Origin: Chryseobacterium paridis
GTDB lineage: Bacteria > Bacteroidota > Bacteroidia > Flavobacteriales > Weeksellaceae
NCBI RefSeq assembly: GCF_016595215.1
Contig: NZ_JAENHK010000005.1
Span: 266,100 to 330,099 of the forward strand
Reading direction: 5' to 3'
DNA length: 64,000 bases
Shown here: one piece after another, positions 14,699-23,770 of the stretch
Position numbering within the stretch: position 1 is the stretch's first letter
How the letters are laid out: each line of letters starts with the position of its first letter
Made by a program: the position numbers and the translations under genes
The notes under the pieces: generated by a model
Seen by the model: the letters and a program-made list of their open reading frames with translations, nothing else
What the model was told of the DNA's origin: nothing
Databases searched by the model: none

Positions 14699-14883
14699 GG
14701 CGAAAAGGCGAATTTGCATAATGGCTAAATCGTTAAATCGCAAAACTGTAGAATCGTTAAATCGAAATATCCATTTAATAATTGGTTCTATATAAGCAAT
14801 TTTACAGTTTAACAAATCAGCTTTTTTGCTTTTTTGCCTTTTCGCTTTTCAGCGATTTTACCATTCGGCGATTTAATAAAAAT
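14699..14883. repeat. low-complexity spacer with GCGAAAAGGC / AAATCG repeats
   Basis: Contains several copies of AAATCG(TT)AAATCG on the left and the inverted theme TTTTGCCTTTTCGCTTTTCA on the right, giving a loose inverted repeat. No coding potential seen. Confidence 0.5.
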
Positions 14884-14932
14884 AAAAAAGAGCTTTACTG
14901 ACAATAGTAGAGCTCTTTTTTATAGCTTGAAA
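14884..14932. terminator. bidirectional terminator between deoD and tatD
   Basis: AAAAAGAGCTTTACT pairs with AGTAGAGCTCTTTTTT around GACAAT, with A and T runs on both sides. It overlaps the tatD stop codon end. Confidence 0.75.
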
Positions 14933-15708
14933 AATTCCCTCGCAACTTCTGTTGTTTCTTCGGCGACTTCGGCAATGCTTATTTTTTTTAAGTGGGCAAT
15001 GGTTTGTGCAACATAAGGCAGAAAGGCGGGTTCATTACGGCGGTTATTGCTTCTCGTTGAGATATTTTTAGGCAACATAAATGGTGCATCTGTCTCAATC
15101 ATTATTCTATCCAGAGGAACATATCGGATAACTTCCTCAAGATGTTTAAACCTTCTCTCATCACTGATTGCTCCAGTGAATCCTAAATAAAATCCTTTGT
15201 CAAGATAGGTTCTGGCTTCCTCTAAAGATCCTGTAAAACAGTGAACAACAGCTTTAGGAAGATCGGAAAGGTATTCGTGTGTAATTTCATTAAATCTTTT
15301 AAAAGCAGATCTTTCATGAAGGAACAGTGGCTTATCAATCTCTATAGCTAATTCAAGTTGTGCCTTATAACATTTCTCCTGAACAAGTCTCGGAGAAAAA
15401 TCACGGTCAAAATCCAACCCACATTCTCCGACAGATACTACATGAGAGTACTTTAATAGATTTCTGAGTTCGCTTATACTTTGTTCATTAAAGGATTTGG
15501 CATCGTGCGGATGAATTCCGGCAGTAGAAAATAAAATTTCGGGATAATCTTTTGCTATTTCAGCAGATTCTTTGCTTCCCCGGACACTTGTCCCTGTAAG
15601 GATCATATGCTCTACTCCATTATCCAGAGCACGGTTAATTATTTCGTCATGTTCATTATTGAACTGTTTATTGGTCAGATTAATGCCAATATCAATGTAA
15701 ATATTCAT
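14920..15708 (-). CDS. tatD: TatD-family metal-dependent hydrolase/DNase
   Basis: A 262-aa TIM-barrel hydrolase. It begins with IDIGINLTNKQF, as the true TatD subgroup does (the HxH of YcfH/YjjV is replaced). Other signatures are STAGIHPHDA (61-70), GECGLDF with Glu95, His131 in FLHERS, His156 in HCFTG and Asp in IETDAPFMLP, followed by RRNEPAFLPY. TatD enzymes have Mg-dependent 3'-5' exonuclease activity on single-stranded DNA/RNA and act in repair. Its start overlaps the gene upstream by 17 nt. Confidence 0.9.
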   Translation of the reverse strand: MNIYIDIGINLTNKQFNNEHDEIINRALDNGVEHMILTGTSVRGSKESAEIAKDYPEILFSTAGIHPHDAKSFNEQSISELRNLLKYSHVVSVGECGLDFDRDFSPRLVQEKCYKAQLELAIEIDKPLFLHERSAFKRFNEITHEYLSDLPKAVVHCFTGSLEEARTYLDKGFYLGFTGAISDERRFKHLEEVIRYVPLDRIMIETDAPFMLPKNISTRSNNRRNEPAFLPYVAQTIAHLKKISIAEVAEETTEVAREFFKL

Positions 15709-16027
15709 TTTTCTTTGTTGTTTTAAGAGTCATATAAAAATATCTTATAACATGAGGACTATTTACAGCACTTCTAAAAGATCTCTCGGTATAAAATTTT
15801 TTATGCCTGGAACGTTTTCTCCCATTGATTTCTTTAGTGATTTTCACCCAGATCATTCTTTGTCTTTTCTTCCTCGTCTTTCGGAATTTTATGGATTCAC
15901 ACAACTGATCATTTATTTCAGACTGCACAGTCCTTCGCCATTTCTTGTTTCCGTATCTTTTTAAATAGGGTCCTATTTTGCCATATTCATAACACCGAAA
16001 TGTTCCTTTGTTATAGATATTTTTCAT
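15692..16027 (-). CDS. small, very basic hypothetical protein
   Basis: A 111-aa protein rich in Lys and Arg (KKWRRTV; KFRKTRKKRQRMIWVKITK; NGRKRSRHKKFY). No signal peptide, membrane helix or known motif. The charge suggests nucleic-acid or ribosome contact, but this is inference. It precedes and overlaps tatD by 17 nt and so is probably cotranscribed. The 18-bp motif at 16061-16078 lies just upstream of its start. Confidence 0.5.
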   Translation of the reverse strand: MKNIYNKGTFRCYEYGKIGPYLKRYGNKKWRRTVQSEINDQLCESIKFRKTRKKRQRMIWVKITKEINGRKRSRHKKFYTERSFRSAVNSPHVIRYFYMTLKTTKKNEYLH

Positions 16028-16060
16028 TATCTAAAAGTTTTGACAAAATAAATACTCTAC

Positions 16061-16078
16061 TACGCAATCTTTTTACGT
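16061..16078 (-). promoter_or_regulatory. 18-bp repeated motif, possible promoter element (copy 2)
   Basis: TACGCAATCTTTTTACGT, identical to 1588-1605. On the minus strand it is followed by a TATTTTG (-7-like) stretch ~15 nt later and by the ATG at 16027. Confidence 0.35.
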
Positions 16079-16085
16079 TGCAATA

Positions 16086-16751
16086 TTATTCATTGATAAA
16101 AGGTTCCAGGAAACCAATTAATTGTGTTCCTCCGTGACTCCAGCGAATGCCATGTCCCTTTCTTTCTCTAATTTCATAAACAAGACCTTGTTTGTAATGA
16201 AAGAATACATTCCACCATGTTTTATTCTCGAGAATATAATGGATTTTCTCCATTACTTTTTCCTGCTTCTGGAGGTTACTGCCTTTTACCTCACCCCAGA
16301 ATTGGTCGTCCGTTCTTCCGAGGTGTTTTTCCCATGCTCTCTGTGCAATGGTGATTTCTTCATTAAAATGGACCTGACAACTATCAATCAAAACATCTTT
16401 TAGAGGTGGAATGGCTTGTTCATCACGAACACTTGCTGAAGTAAGTCTTTGTCCGAGAGCATCAAGCCAGTATTCAAAAGGAATCTCTTCCAATTGTCCT
16501 GCTTTTTCTTCAGCCTCACCATTCGTTTCCAGAATACGAATAAAGTGTCCGAAACTTTGTGTACGGTCAATCAGAATTTCTTCATTAAAATAAGGTAAGT
16601 ACCAATCTAAAGTTTCATCAAGAAATTTTTGAATATTTTCTTCTAAACTTTGTATATGCTCCTCCCTTACAATAGCTCCATATTTTTCTTTCCAGGAGTT
16701 CGAAAAAAATAAAGAATATTGTTGCATTCTGTCCATTAATTTTTTCACCAA
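16086..16751 (-). CDS. hypothetical protein, unrecognised family
   Basis: A 221-aa soluble protein. It has an N-terminal helical part (SLEENIQKFLDETLDWYLPYF), a central IPFEYWLDALGQRL and a C-terminal strand-rich part (NVFFHYKQGLVYEIRERKGHG; GGTQLIGFLEPFI). There is no signal peptide. An ATG at 16736 is an alternative start. It ends only ~10 nt from the repeated 18-bp motif. I do not recognise the family. Confidence 0.65.
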   Translation of the reverse strand: MVKKLMDRMQQYSLFFSNSWKEKYGAIVREEHIQSLEENIQKFLDETLDWYLPYFNEEILIDRTQSFGHFIRILETNGEAEEKAGQLEEIPFEYWLDALGQRLTSASVRDEQAIPPLKDVLIDSCQVHFNEEITIAQRAWEKHLGRTDDQFWGEVKGSNLQKQEKVMEKIHYILENKTWWNVFFHYKQGLVYEIRERKGHGIRWSHGGTQLIGFLEPFINE

Positions 16752-16905
16752 AATACTGGATTTTTTTATTTGATAAAATAAATACAGTTACCAAAAATAT
16801 AAACTCTTTTAATTGGTTTCGATGTGATTGATGGAAAATATAAGTTAACTTCACGACTTCTATAAAATCTACAACACGGAATTTAATTCACACAAAATTT
16901 AAATT

Positions 16906-17112
16906 ATGTCAGATATCAGTATATTTAATGAAAGAGATATTTATTATCTTTTAGTGATGTGTGCCATCGTTGCTGGGTTTTTTCTTACCCTCGCCCTCTT
17001 TGTTATCAATGTTTTGGTCAAGAAGAAAAAGAAATTCTCATATTATATTTTGATGTATTTTATTTGTAGCATCTTATCTCTCATCGTACTTTGGTTTTTA
17101 GAAAATGTTTAG
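16906..17112 (+). CDS. small membrane protein with two transmembrane helices
   Basis: A 68-aa protein: a soluble start (MSDISIFNERD), one hydrophobic helix (YYLLVMCAIVAGFFLTLALFV), a basic loop VKKKKKF and a second helix (YYILMYFICSILSLIVLWF). Function unknown; isolated between minus-strand genes. Confidence 0.55.
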   Translation: MSDISIFNERDIYYLLVMCAIVAGFFLTLALFVINVLVKKKKKFSYYILMYFICSILSLIVLWFLENV

Positions 17113-17176
17113 ATACATTTAGGTTTTTAAAACGATTTATGTTAGAGAATAGTATGAGTAACTTTTGTGGATTGGA

Positions 17177-17335
17177 AAGCTAGTAAACACTAACTCTATC
17201 TTGCGAAAAACAACCCGTCAGCAACTCGATGGTTTAGAAATGTTTGCGTTGTATGCTGAAATCAGCGAAAAGGTTTCAAATTTATTGGTATATACAATAA
17301 TGAGAATGAGGAAAACTCAAAAATTTAGAATTTAA
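17177..17335 (+). pseudogene. possible gene remnant
   Basis: An open stretch reading KLVNTNSILRKTTRQQLD and then GLEMFALYAEISEKVSN without an ATG start or promoter. It looks more protein-like than the surrounding sequence but cannot be assigned. It may be a decayed fragment. Confidence 0.2.
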
Positions 17336-18176
17336 TTAATTTTGGTGTAAATGAAAAAACATTTGGAATTTCTGCAATTGGTTCAGGCACTTTGCATTCC
17401 TTTTTAAACCTAATTAAATTATAATACATAGCTTCAAACATATTTTTGTATATAATTTTTCCATTTTCCCATTTAACTTTTCCAGGAACACCCTCAATAA
17501 TTATAAAGTCGAAAAAAGCTTTTAATTTACCATCTGCTTCAGCCCGCTTTACTAAATAAGTCATACTTTGGATATTGTTTGGATAATCTAGTATGGAGGC
17601 ACCATTATCTAATTCTGAAAACAGAAAATTACATTCGTCAAAACAAAAATGTTCAGGATTGGTAAATACTTTTATATAATCTCTACTTTCGAAAAACAAA
17701 GTATTTATTTCGTTTTTATTTCGAAACAAAGAAAATGAGCCAGCTATATAATCATGCCGACTACTTATTATATCGTGACTACTTAAAATCTCCTCCGTCA
17801 TAAAATCCCGAATGTTTCCGTAAATTAAATCTATATCCCCATGTCCCCAAAAATCATATTCTTTTAATATTTCATGGAAGATAAACCCATAAGTTGGCTT
17901 AAAATCGCAAAGCTTATACGGATAATCAATATTTACATTGATTTTTAATTTATCAGAAGCTATTTTTTTAATCTCGTCTATCGTTTTGTAGAGGATTTTT
18001 ACATTGGTTGGCTTAGCGCTAATAAACTCTTCATTATCTGTTATAATTATAAAATCTATCGTTGGATTAAATGCACAAGATTTTATAAAGTATGGAAAAT
18101 ACCAAGGGTATTTTCCATACCAACAAGTTACAATACAAATTGTTGATAAAGCTATTTTATGATCTTGCAATTGCAT
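17325..18176 (-). CDS. DUF6625-like glycosyltransferase-fold protein
   Basis: A 283-aa protein. It begins with a Rossmann-type strand ICIVTCWYGKYPWYFPYFIK, then FIIITDNEEF, and has an acidic motif WGHGDIDLIYGNI near residue 117 resembling the DxD metal/sugar-nucleotide site of GT-A glycosyltransferases, then FRNKNEIN and FDECNF. Proteins of this type (DUF6625) are often coded near small GG-leader peptides in Bacteroidota. Here the next gene upstream on the same strand, ~175 bp away, is such a peptide. Sugar transfer to the peptide or to a surface glycan is inference. Confidence 0.6.
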   Translation of the reverse strand: MQLQDHKIALSTICIVTCWYGKYPWYFPYFIKSCAFNPTIDFIIITDNEEFISAKPTNVKILYKTIDEIKKIASDKLKINVNIDYPYKLCDFKPTYGFIFHEILKEYDFWGHGDIDLIYGNIRDFMTEEILSSHDIISSRHDYIAGSFSLFRNKNEINTLFFESRDYIKVFTNPEHFCFDECNFLFSELDNGASILDYPNNIQSMTYLVKRAEADGKLKAFFDFIIIEGVPGKVKWENGKIIYKNMFEAMYYNLIRFKKECKVPEPIAEIPNVFSFTPKLIKF

Positions 18177-18306
18177 TAATCAAAAATTGTTGTCTATAAA
18201 ATCGATGGCAAAAATTGTCAAGTTCCCTCTCATACATCTTTGAGTATAACTGGTCATAATTTTTTTTTAATACTTTAGAACACATTAAACCACTTTTAAT
18301 TAAAAT

Positions 18307-18335
18307 AAGCCATCCGAATTATCTTTGAATGGCTT
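18307..18335 (-). terminator. terminator after the GG-leader peptide gene
   Basis: AAGCCAT/ATGGCTT stem followed on the minus strand by ATTTTAATT. It separates the peptide gene from the DUF6625-like gene, though read-through is possible. Confidence 0.55.
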
Positions 18336-18352
18336 ATAATAAAGCCTGGTTT

Positions 18353-18550
18353 TTAGTGGTTAAAACTTGGGCATTCACTGGCACAGCGTGATTTGTCATA
18401 CACTGTTATGCAACAGTTATAGCAAACATCAGCAGGTTTCGTTCTCCAGCTATCACACATGCCGCCTACTCCCCCAGAGCCAGCCATAATGGTTTTCAAT
18501 TCTCTTCGACTGAATGCATTTTCTGCATTTTTTAAATTAATTTTTTTCAT
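18353..18550 (-). CDS. six-Cys GG-leader peptide (natural-product/bacteriocin-like precursor)
   Basis: Starting at the ATG at 18550 the peptide is 65 aa. The leader MKKINLKNAENAFSRRELK is the typical Bacteroidota natural-product precursor leader, ending at a double-Gly site (IMAGSGG). The remaining ~38 residues hold six Cys, including a CYNCC cluster, and end ECPSFNH. In-frame ATGs at 18571 and 18583 are alternatives. Such leaders are cut and exported by C39-peptidase ABC transporters; none is in this window. The nearest possible partner is the DUF6625-like gene downstream. Confidence 0.75.
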   Translation of the reverse strand: MKKINLKNAENAFSRRELKTIMAGSGGVGGMCDSWRTKPADVCYNCCITVYDKSRCASECPSFNH

Positions 18551-18693
18551 AGCAAATTTTTGATTTTTCATTTTGTAAATCAAAATTATAATAATATATT
18601 ATTTGAAAATTGTAAAAATGTAAAGCAGAATACGACAATATTAATCAAATTGATATTATAAAAAATATTTATCTTAATAAACGATCTAAATAA

Positions 18694-19919
18694 ATGAAAA
18701 TAAAATTCTTTTTATATTCTCTTTTTATACAATTCAAGCACAAAAACGAGATGAATTAACTGACGAGCAAAAAAAATATCTTAATAAATTCATTTATCCA
18801 CTTTCGACTTATGAACCATCTACTGCCAATGAAGAAGATTTAAAAGTTCTAAACAAATTGATCGGCAACTCTAAAATTGTTGGTTTAGGCGAATCGACTC
18901 ATGGCTCAAGTGAAGTTTATAAAATGAAATATCGTATAAGCGAGTATTTGATCAAAAATTTAGATTATAATATTTTTTCTTTAGAAGCTAATATGCCGGA
19001 AAGTTATTTAATGAATAATTATATTAACAAAAATATAGATTCCCCACAAGATGTTTTGCGCGGAATGTATTTTTGGCTTTGGCAAACACAAGAAACCTTA
19101 CATTTTGTTGAATGGTTAAAGCTTCATAACAAAAATATGAATAACAAAGTACTATTTGACGGCTTTGACATGCAATATTATTTTGGAGCTTTAAAGCAGA
19201 TTAGAGACATTTACGAAGCAAATAATTATGAGTTAAATGACATTAACAATTTGACTAAAATTTTGAAAGAGAACAATCGAGGTCAAAAAAAATATACCGG
19301 CAAAATTCAAGGTGTTATAAATGACTTATTAGATAAAGTCTCCCAAAATGCTGTGAAAATTGATGATGCAGAGATAAAGAAAAGATATTTACAGAATATT
19401 ACTATAATTAGACAAAATATACAAGTTGGAAGTTCATTAACCAGAGATAAGTTTATGGCTGAAAATATAGATTGGATCAAACAAAATTATACTCCAAGTA
19501 AGGTAATTATATCTGCTCATAATTTCCATGTTTCTAAAGAAAATTCCTCATCAATGGGCTTTCATATAAACAAAAAATACCAAAGTGATTATGTGAACTT
19601 TGGATTTGCATTTTTTGAAGGAAACTACACGGCAAGTGTAAACAAAAAGATAGGAACATTCACATCACAAACAGCACCACAAGGCAGTTTAGAATATAAT
19701 TTAAACTCATTAAATATACCTTATTTTGTGTTAGATCTAAAAGCCATAAAGGCAGATAAAAATGAATTGGGAAAATGGATATTAAAAAAGATTCAGTTTC
19801 GCAAAACCGGTTCCGGAACTGAAAATAATGAGTTTAGAAAAACAAATATTGCAGATTCTTTTGACTATTTGATTTTTATCAATAAATCTTCGCATTCAAA
19901 TTTATTGAGAGAATATTAA
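18694..19919 (+). pseudogene. erythromycin-esterase-like gene with an N-terminal frameshift
   Basis: The main frame has the erythromycin-esterase fold signatures: GLGESTHGSSE with catalytic His, LEANMPESY, and IISAHNFHVS. The first possible start inside this frame is only a TTG at 18858. An ATG at 18694 opens a signal-peptide-like start (MKIKFFLYSLF) in another frame. Adding one T to the T5 run at 18722-18726 joins it to IQAQKRDELTDEQ and then to the main frame without a stop. So the gene is intact except for a 1-nt shift, which may be a real mutation, a phase switch or a sequence error. Role unknown; the family includes hydrolases of varied substrates. Confidence 0.7.
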
Positions 19920-20045
19920 TATGAAAGACACAGCAGACAAAAGAAGTTGATAGGTTGCAGGTCACAGTTGTTTAAATAGTTTTCTAGTCATAATAAATCT
20001 CAAAAAATGATTATAAGATAAGCATACGGGATAATTCTAAATTTC

Positions 20046-21575
20046 TTATCGGATAGATTTGCCTGATCCGAAAATCATAAAGCTGAGCAACGCAAGTATC
20101 CAAACGCCGATTCCTCCGTAGAGCATGATGTTCGCAAACCCATTGTTCAATGCTTCGTGGACGATAGTTCCGGATGAATCGAGATAGGAAAGCTGGGGGA
20201 AATTTTGTTTAAGCGTGGAAATACTGTCCGATGTAATTTTTTCGGCCAAAGATTCAAGCGAAAATTGTCCTGAGACATTTGTAAGTGTACGTTTCAAATA
20301 TGACAAGGTTCCTTCCTGTAATAAAAATCCCATTAGCGCGATGTTTATAGCCAAAGTGATTAGCCGGGCGCTCATATCAATCCCGGAAGCCATTCCTACC
20401 CGGTTATCAGACACTGAGCCTGTGATCGTGTTGGTGACAGGTGTGTTTGTTAAGCCAAGGCCGATACCCGCCAATAGTGAACCGGGAAGCATTGTTAACC
20501 AACTCGGTTGTCGAACACTACAACCAACCATCATTAAAATAAAACCAAGACCAATAATGAAAAGACCTGAAGGAATAATAATTCGTGGCTGGTATTTAAG
20601 CGAAAGTCGTTCTGCCAATGGCGGAATCAATAAGGTTGGAAGCGTGTATGCCAATAGAGCGAGACCAGCATTTACAATATTGTAGCCTAAATAGATTTGA
20701 AAATATATAGGAAGATATATCATCAATGGCCAGAAACTAAAATTCATTCCGATAGATCCGAGAATTGCGCCGGAGAAATTCCGGATTTTAAATACAGAAA
20801 AATCAAACATGGGATTTTCGTTGTATTTTTCTACAATTAGAAAAAGAACAAAGCTTATTGCTGAGACTGAAATAATAAGGAGTCCAACCAGGCTTGTAAA
20901 ACCCAGTTCCTCTCCCTGCATAATGTAGAATATCAAGCCAAAAACAGCCACAGATAGTGTTAGTATGCCTGGCAAATCCAGCTTTTTGGCATTCGGATTA
21001 CTGGATTCCCGCACACTATAAGTAACCAAGAGCAGTGCAACAATTGTTAATGGAACATGAACTAAAAAAACCCACTGCCAGTTAGCCAGAGATACGATAG
21101 CTCCACCGATTATCGGACCGAAACCAAGACCTGTTCCAAAAACAATCCCCCAAACCGCAAACGCTCTACTACGTTCTTTTTTACCCTGAAATTGAAAGGA
21201 GAGAATGGCTATCTGACAAATCAGCATTGCGCCTCCGCTCATACCTTGCAGAAATCTTGCTGCAATCAGCATTGTAGGGCTTACAGCAAATCCACAAAAC
21301 AAAGAAGTAAGCCCAAAAGCGATGAGAGTGATAATGAAAATGAACTTTCTGCCGAACCTATCAGCAAGTGTTCCAGCAGCCATCGGAATGGTTGTACATG
21401 CCAATGTATAGGCGTTCATAATCCACTGCATATCTTTCAGGTTCCCCTGCAAAACTTTTTCGAGTATTGGTAAGATTACTGGCACGCTTGATATTTCAAG
21501 CCCGAACATCAACGCAGCAATACATATTGCAATTAAGGTGATACTGCCCTTTCCAAAAATCTTTTCTGATTTCAT
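20046..21575 (-). CDS. MFS multidrug transporter, DHA2 (EmrB/QacA) type
   Basis: A 509-aa inner-membrane protein with about 14 hydrophobic helices. Motif A is GTLADRFGRK after the second helix, and the antiporter motif C is in GIVFGTGLGFGPIIGG. It resembles proton-driven drug efflux pumps of the DHA2 family; the substrate cannot be known. It is a single-gene unit. The ~500 bp upstream contain a possible remnant of an AraC-type regulator. Confidence 0.88.
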   Translation of the reverse strand: MKSEKIFGKGSITLIAICIAALMFGLEISSVPVILPILEKVLQGNLKDMQWIMNAYTLACTTIPMAAGTLADRFGRKFIFIITLIAFGLTSLFCGFAVSPTMLIAARFLQGMSGGAMLICQIAILSFQFQGKKERSRAFAVWGIVFGTGLGFGPIIGGAIVSLANWQWVFLVHVPLTIVALLLVTYSVRESSNPNAKKLDLPGILTLSVAVFGLIFYIMQGEELGFTSLVGLLIISVSAISFVLFLIVEKYNENPMFDFSVFKIRNFSGAILGSIGMNFSFWPLMIYLPIYFQIYLGYNIVNAGLALLAYTLPTLLIPPLAERLSLKYQPRIIIPSGLFIIGLGFILMMVGCSVRQPSWLTMLPGSLLAGIGLGLTNTPVTNTITGSVSDNRVGMASGIDMSARLITLAINIALMGFLLQEGTLSYLKRTLTNVSGQFSLESLAEKITSDSISTLKQNFPQLSYLDSSGTIVHEALNNGFANIMLYGGIGVWILALLSFMIFGSGKSIR

Positions 21576-22109
21576 TGTTCAAATGTTACTTTTAATAAAT
21601 TTATAATAAAATAATTTAATTATTAGGTATAATTCAATGATAAAGACGTAACATTATCTTACGTAAAATAGATATTTCCATCAATCTTTCTCAGATGAGA
21701 AAACTGAGTGAAGAGCTTCATATATCTGGTGATTTTTTTAGTTCAGGAATATTAACAATACCTACAAAACAAATTTTAATAGATTTATAGATAATAAGCA
21801 TGAAAAACAGAATTACTTTTGTATCCCACAAAACGAAAGAGAAAAAAGAATCAAACTTAAAGAAAGTTTATGTGTTGTGGACGAAATAATGAAACAAGAA
21901 CATAATATGAACTAAATCAAACAAAACGAAGTAGAAGAGCTATTGTAACAAGGGTTTTGCAACAGAAGGGGGAAACTGCAAATTTCAGCGCTAGTATTTC
22001 TATTGAACTTTTGTACAAAATTGAAGATTTCTGCTTCTATTGCCCCACCATCACAAAGTCCAAAATGTTAATAATAGATACTACTAAGTCTCAAAAAACG
22101 ATAGAATTA
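21576..22109. other. gene-poor region with possible regulator remnants
   Basis: AT-rich. Contains a 31-codon ATG frame at 21695-21790 reading MRKLSEELHISGDFFSSG, which resembles the end of an AraC-family DNA-binding helix (KLSEELNISPNYLS-type), and a second short frame beginning MKNRITFVSHKTKEKK. Both may be remnants of a regulator that once paired with the MFS pump. Low confidence. Confidence 0.3.
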
Positions 22110-22655
22110 ATGAGTAACATTGTCCAAAAGTTGAGGGAACAACAAAATTTAACCCAGAATGAACTTGCAGAAAAATCCGGACTGTCTTTAAGAACTATCC
22201 AGCGGATTGAAGCCGGCAACATTCCTAAAGGTTATACTTTAAGATCACTAGCTAATGCATTACAAATTTCTCCAGATCAAATAATATTGGCTAAAGACCA
22301 GAATCAGGTAGATATCAGCAGGGCAAAACTCATTAATATTTCTGCATCATTATTTCTACTTATTCCGTTTACCAATATTATTATCCCTGCTTTTTTGACG
22401 TATAAAACCAAAGATCCTCATACCAGAAAGCTAGGCAAGGATATACTAGGCATTCAAATTATATGGACTGCCCTTACCAGTATTTTGATGATCATATGCC
22501 CATTTATTCAAAAGGCTTTTTCTATGCAATTTCCGTTATTCTTACCTGTATTGATTGCACTTATCGCAGTTGATTTGCTCATTATTTTTAAAAATGGAAT
22601 GAGCTTAAATCAAAAAGGTGAAATCTATATAAAACTGAAAAACAACATTTTATAA
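22110..22655 (+). CDS. XRE-family regulator with C-terminal membrane helices
   Basis: The frame is open from 21957, but the conserved part starts at the ATG at 22110 (MSNIVQKLREQQNLTQNELA). Residues ~5-60 form a helix-turn-helix (LTQNELAEKSGLSLRTIQRIEAG). The C-terminal part has three hydrophobic stretches (ASLFLLIPFTNIIIPAFL; IIWTALTSILMIICPFI; PLFLPVLIALIAVDLLIIF), so it is a membrane-tethered regulator. An ATG at 22065 is a possible alternative. It lies ~90 bp before the retropepsin-like gene and may be cotranscribed. Confidence 0.75.
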   Translation: MSNIVQKLREQQNLTQNELAEKSGLSLRTIQRIEAGNIPKGYTLRSLANALQISPDQIILAKDQNQVDISRAKLINISASLFLLIPFTNIIIPAFLTYKTKDPHTRKLGKDILGIQIIWTALTSILMIICPFIQKAFSMQFPLFLPVLIALIAVDLLIIFKNGMSLNQKGEIYIKLKNNIL

Positions 22656-22743
22656 AAGCCGTCACACAATTGACGTAGGATTGTCACTACCTTTTATTCT
22701 TTATTCTTCTGAGAAACCCCGAATCTTGAAGAAAAAAAATAAA

Positions 22744-23682
22744 ATGAAAACGTTGAGAAAAGTTTTATTGATATTCCTGTTTCTGATTGTACTTTCAGGT
22801 ATTGGTGGATATCTTTATTTTAACATGAAATTTACACCTCCTGACAATTATCTAAATGTATCAGGAAATGCAGAAAAAATGGGCTTAGAATGGATATCTG
22901 AAAGTGACAGTCCGTATGCAGCAGTTCTTCTTCCCATTACAATCAAAGACATAGATTATCCATTGTATATGCAATTGGATTTTGGTTCTCCTGTCACTGT
23001 TTTTTATTCAAATTCTTTACAATCTCTCAGATCAAAATTTCCAAATCTTCCACCAATAAAAAGTAATGTTCCTACAGTTGATTTGACCATGAACATAGGT
23101 AAAATGACTATATCATCAAGTACTTTTCAATTATTAGATTATGGAGCTAATGCGAATTTTCAGGATGCACATGTGAAAAATATAATTGGTACAATAGGAA
23201 CAGATTTACTGGAAAAGAGGATCATCACTTTAGATTTCGCCAATAATCAATGTTCCTTTGTTAAAAATCTTCCTGAAATTGGGTTCAGTGATTTTGAGTT
23301 TAAGAAAAGGAAAATTTTAATTCCTGCTAAAATTGATCAAAAGGATCTGAAATTAATGTATGACAGTGGAACAAGTTCTTATGAATTGATCACCAATAAG
23401 GATAACTGGCAACAATATAAAATAAAAAACAGCAGTACAAAAAAAGAAAAAGGAAATTCCTGGGGAAAAAGCCTGGATGTTATTTCTTCTCCTGCGAATA
23501 AAGAGATTTTATTCGGTGGTACACGATTAAAACTACAAGAGGTCACTTATGTGGAAGGGACTTCCGCTTTACAGAATGCATTGATGAGATTCTCGGGCAT
23601 GCAGGGAATGATTGGAAATAAAATATTCCTGAATCACAAGGTTACTATTGACTGTCACAATGAGAAATTTAAAATCCAATAA
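22744..23682 (+). CDS. membrane-anchored pepsin/retropepsin-like protein
   Basis: The start is the ATG at 22744, where a single N-terminal membrane helix begins (VLLIFLFLIVLSGIGGYLYF). The rest is extracytoplasmic. It shows two Asp-protease-like loops: LDFGSPVT in the first half (DFG instead of D-T/S-G) and MYDSGTSSYEL (DSGTS, intact) in the second, each followed by beta strands and FGG / IGT turns, as in bilobal aspartic proteases. The first loop lacks the usual Ser/Thr so activity is uncertain. Followed by a terminator. Confidence 0.6.
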   Translation: MKTLRKVLLIFLFLIVLSGIGGYLYFNMKFTPPDNYLNVSGNAEKMGLEWISESDSPYAAVLLPITIKDIDYPLYMQLDFGSPVTVFYSNSLQSLRSKFPNLPPIKSNVPTVDLTMNIGKMTISSSTFQLLDYGANANFQDAHVKNIIGTIGTDLLEKRIITLDFANNQCSFVKNLPEIGFSDFEFKKRKILIPAKIDQKDLKLMYDSGTSSYELITNKDNWQQYKIKNSSTKKEKGNSWGKSLDVISSPANKEILFGGTRLKLQEVTYVEGTSALQNALMRFSGMQGMIGNKIFLNHKVTIDCHNEKFKIQ

Positions 23683-23722
23683 AGTGATGTCTGGTTAATA
23701 ATGATACTGTCATTAACAAATA

Positions 23723-23747
23723 AAATCCTTATCAATGATAAGGATTT
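23723..23747. terminator. terminator hairpin
   Basis: AAATCCTTATC-AAT-GATAAGGATTT perfect 11-bp stem between two convergent genes, T-rich after it. Confidence 0.8.
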
Positions 23748-23770
23748 TCTGCTTTCTTTTTCTTGATTGG

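Noticed and set aside
18722..18726. Phase-variable homopolymer
   Set aside because: A run of only five T is short for slippage switching; kept as a plain frameshift, not claimed as phase variation.
20215..20685. 156-codon plus-strand frame
   Set aside because: Antisense shadow of the MFS transporter without a start signal.
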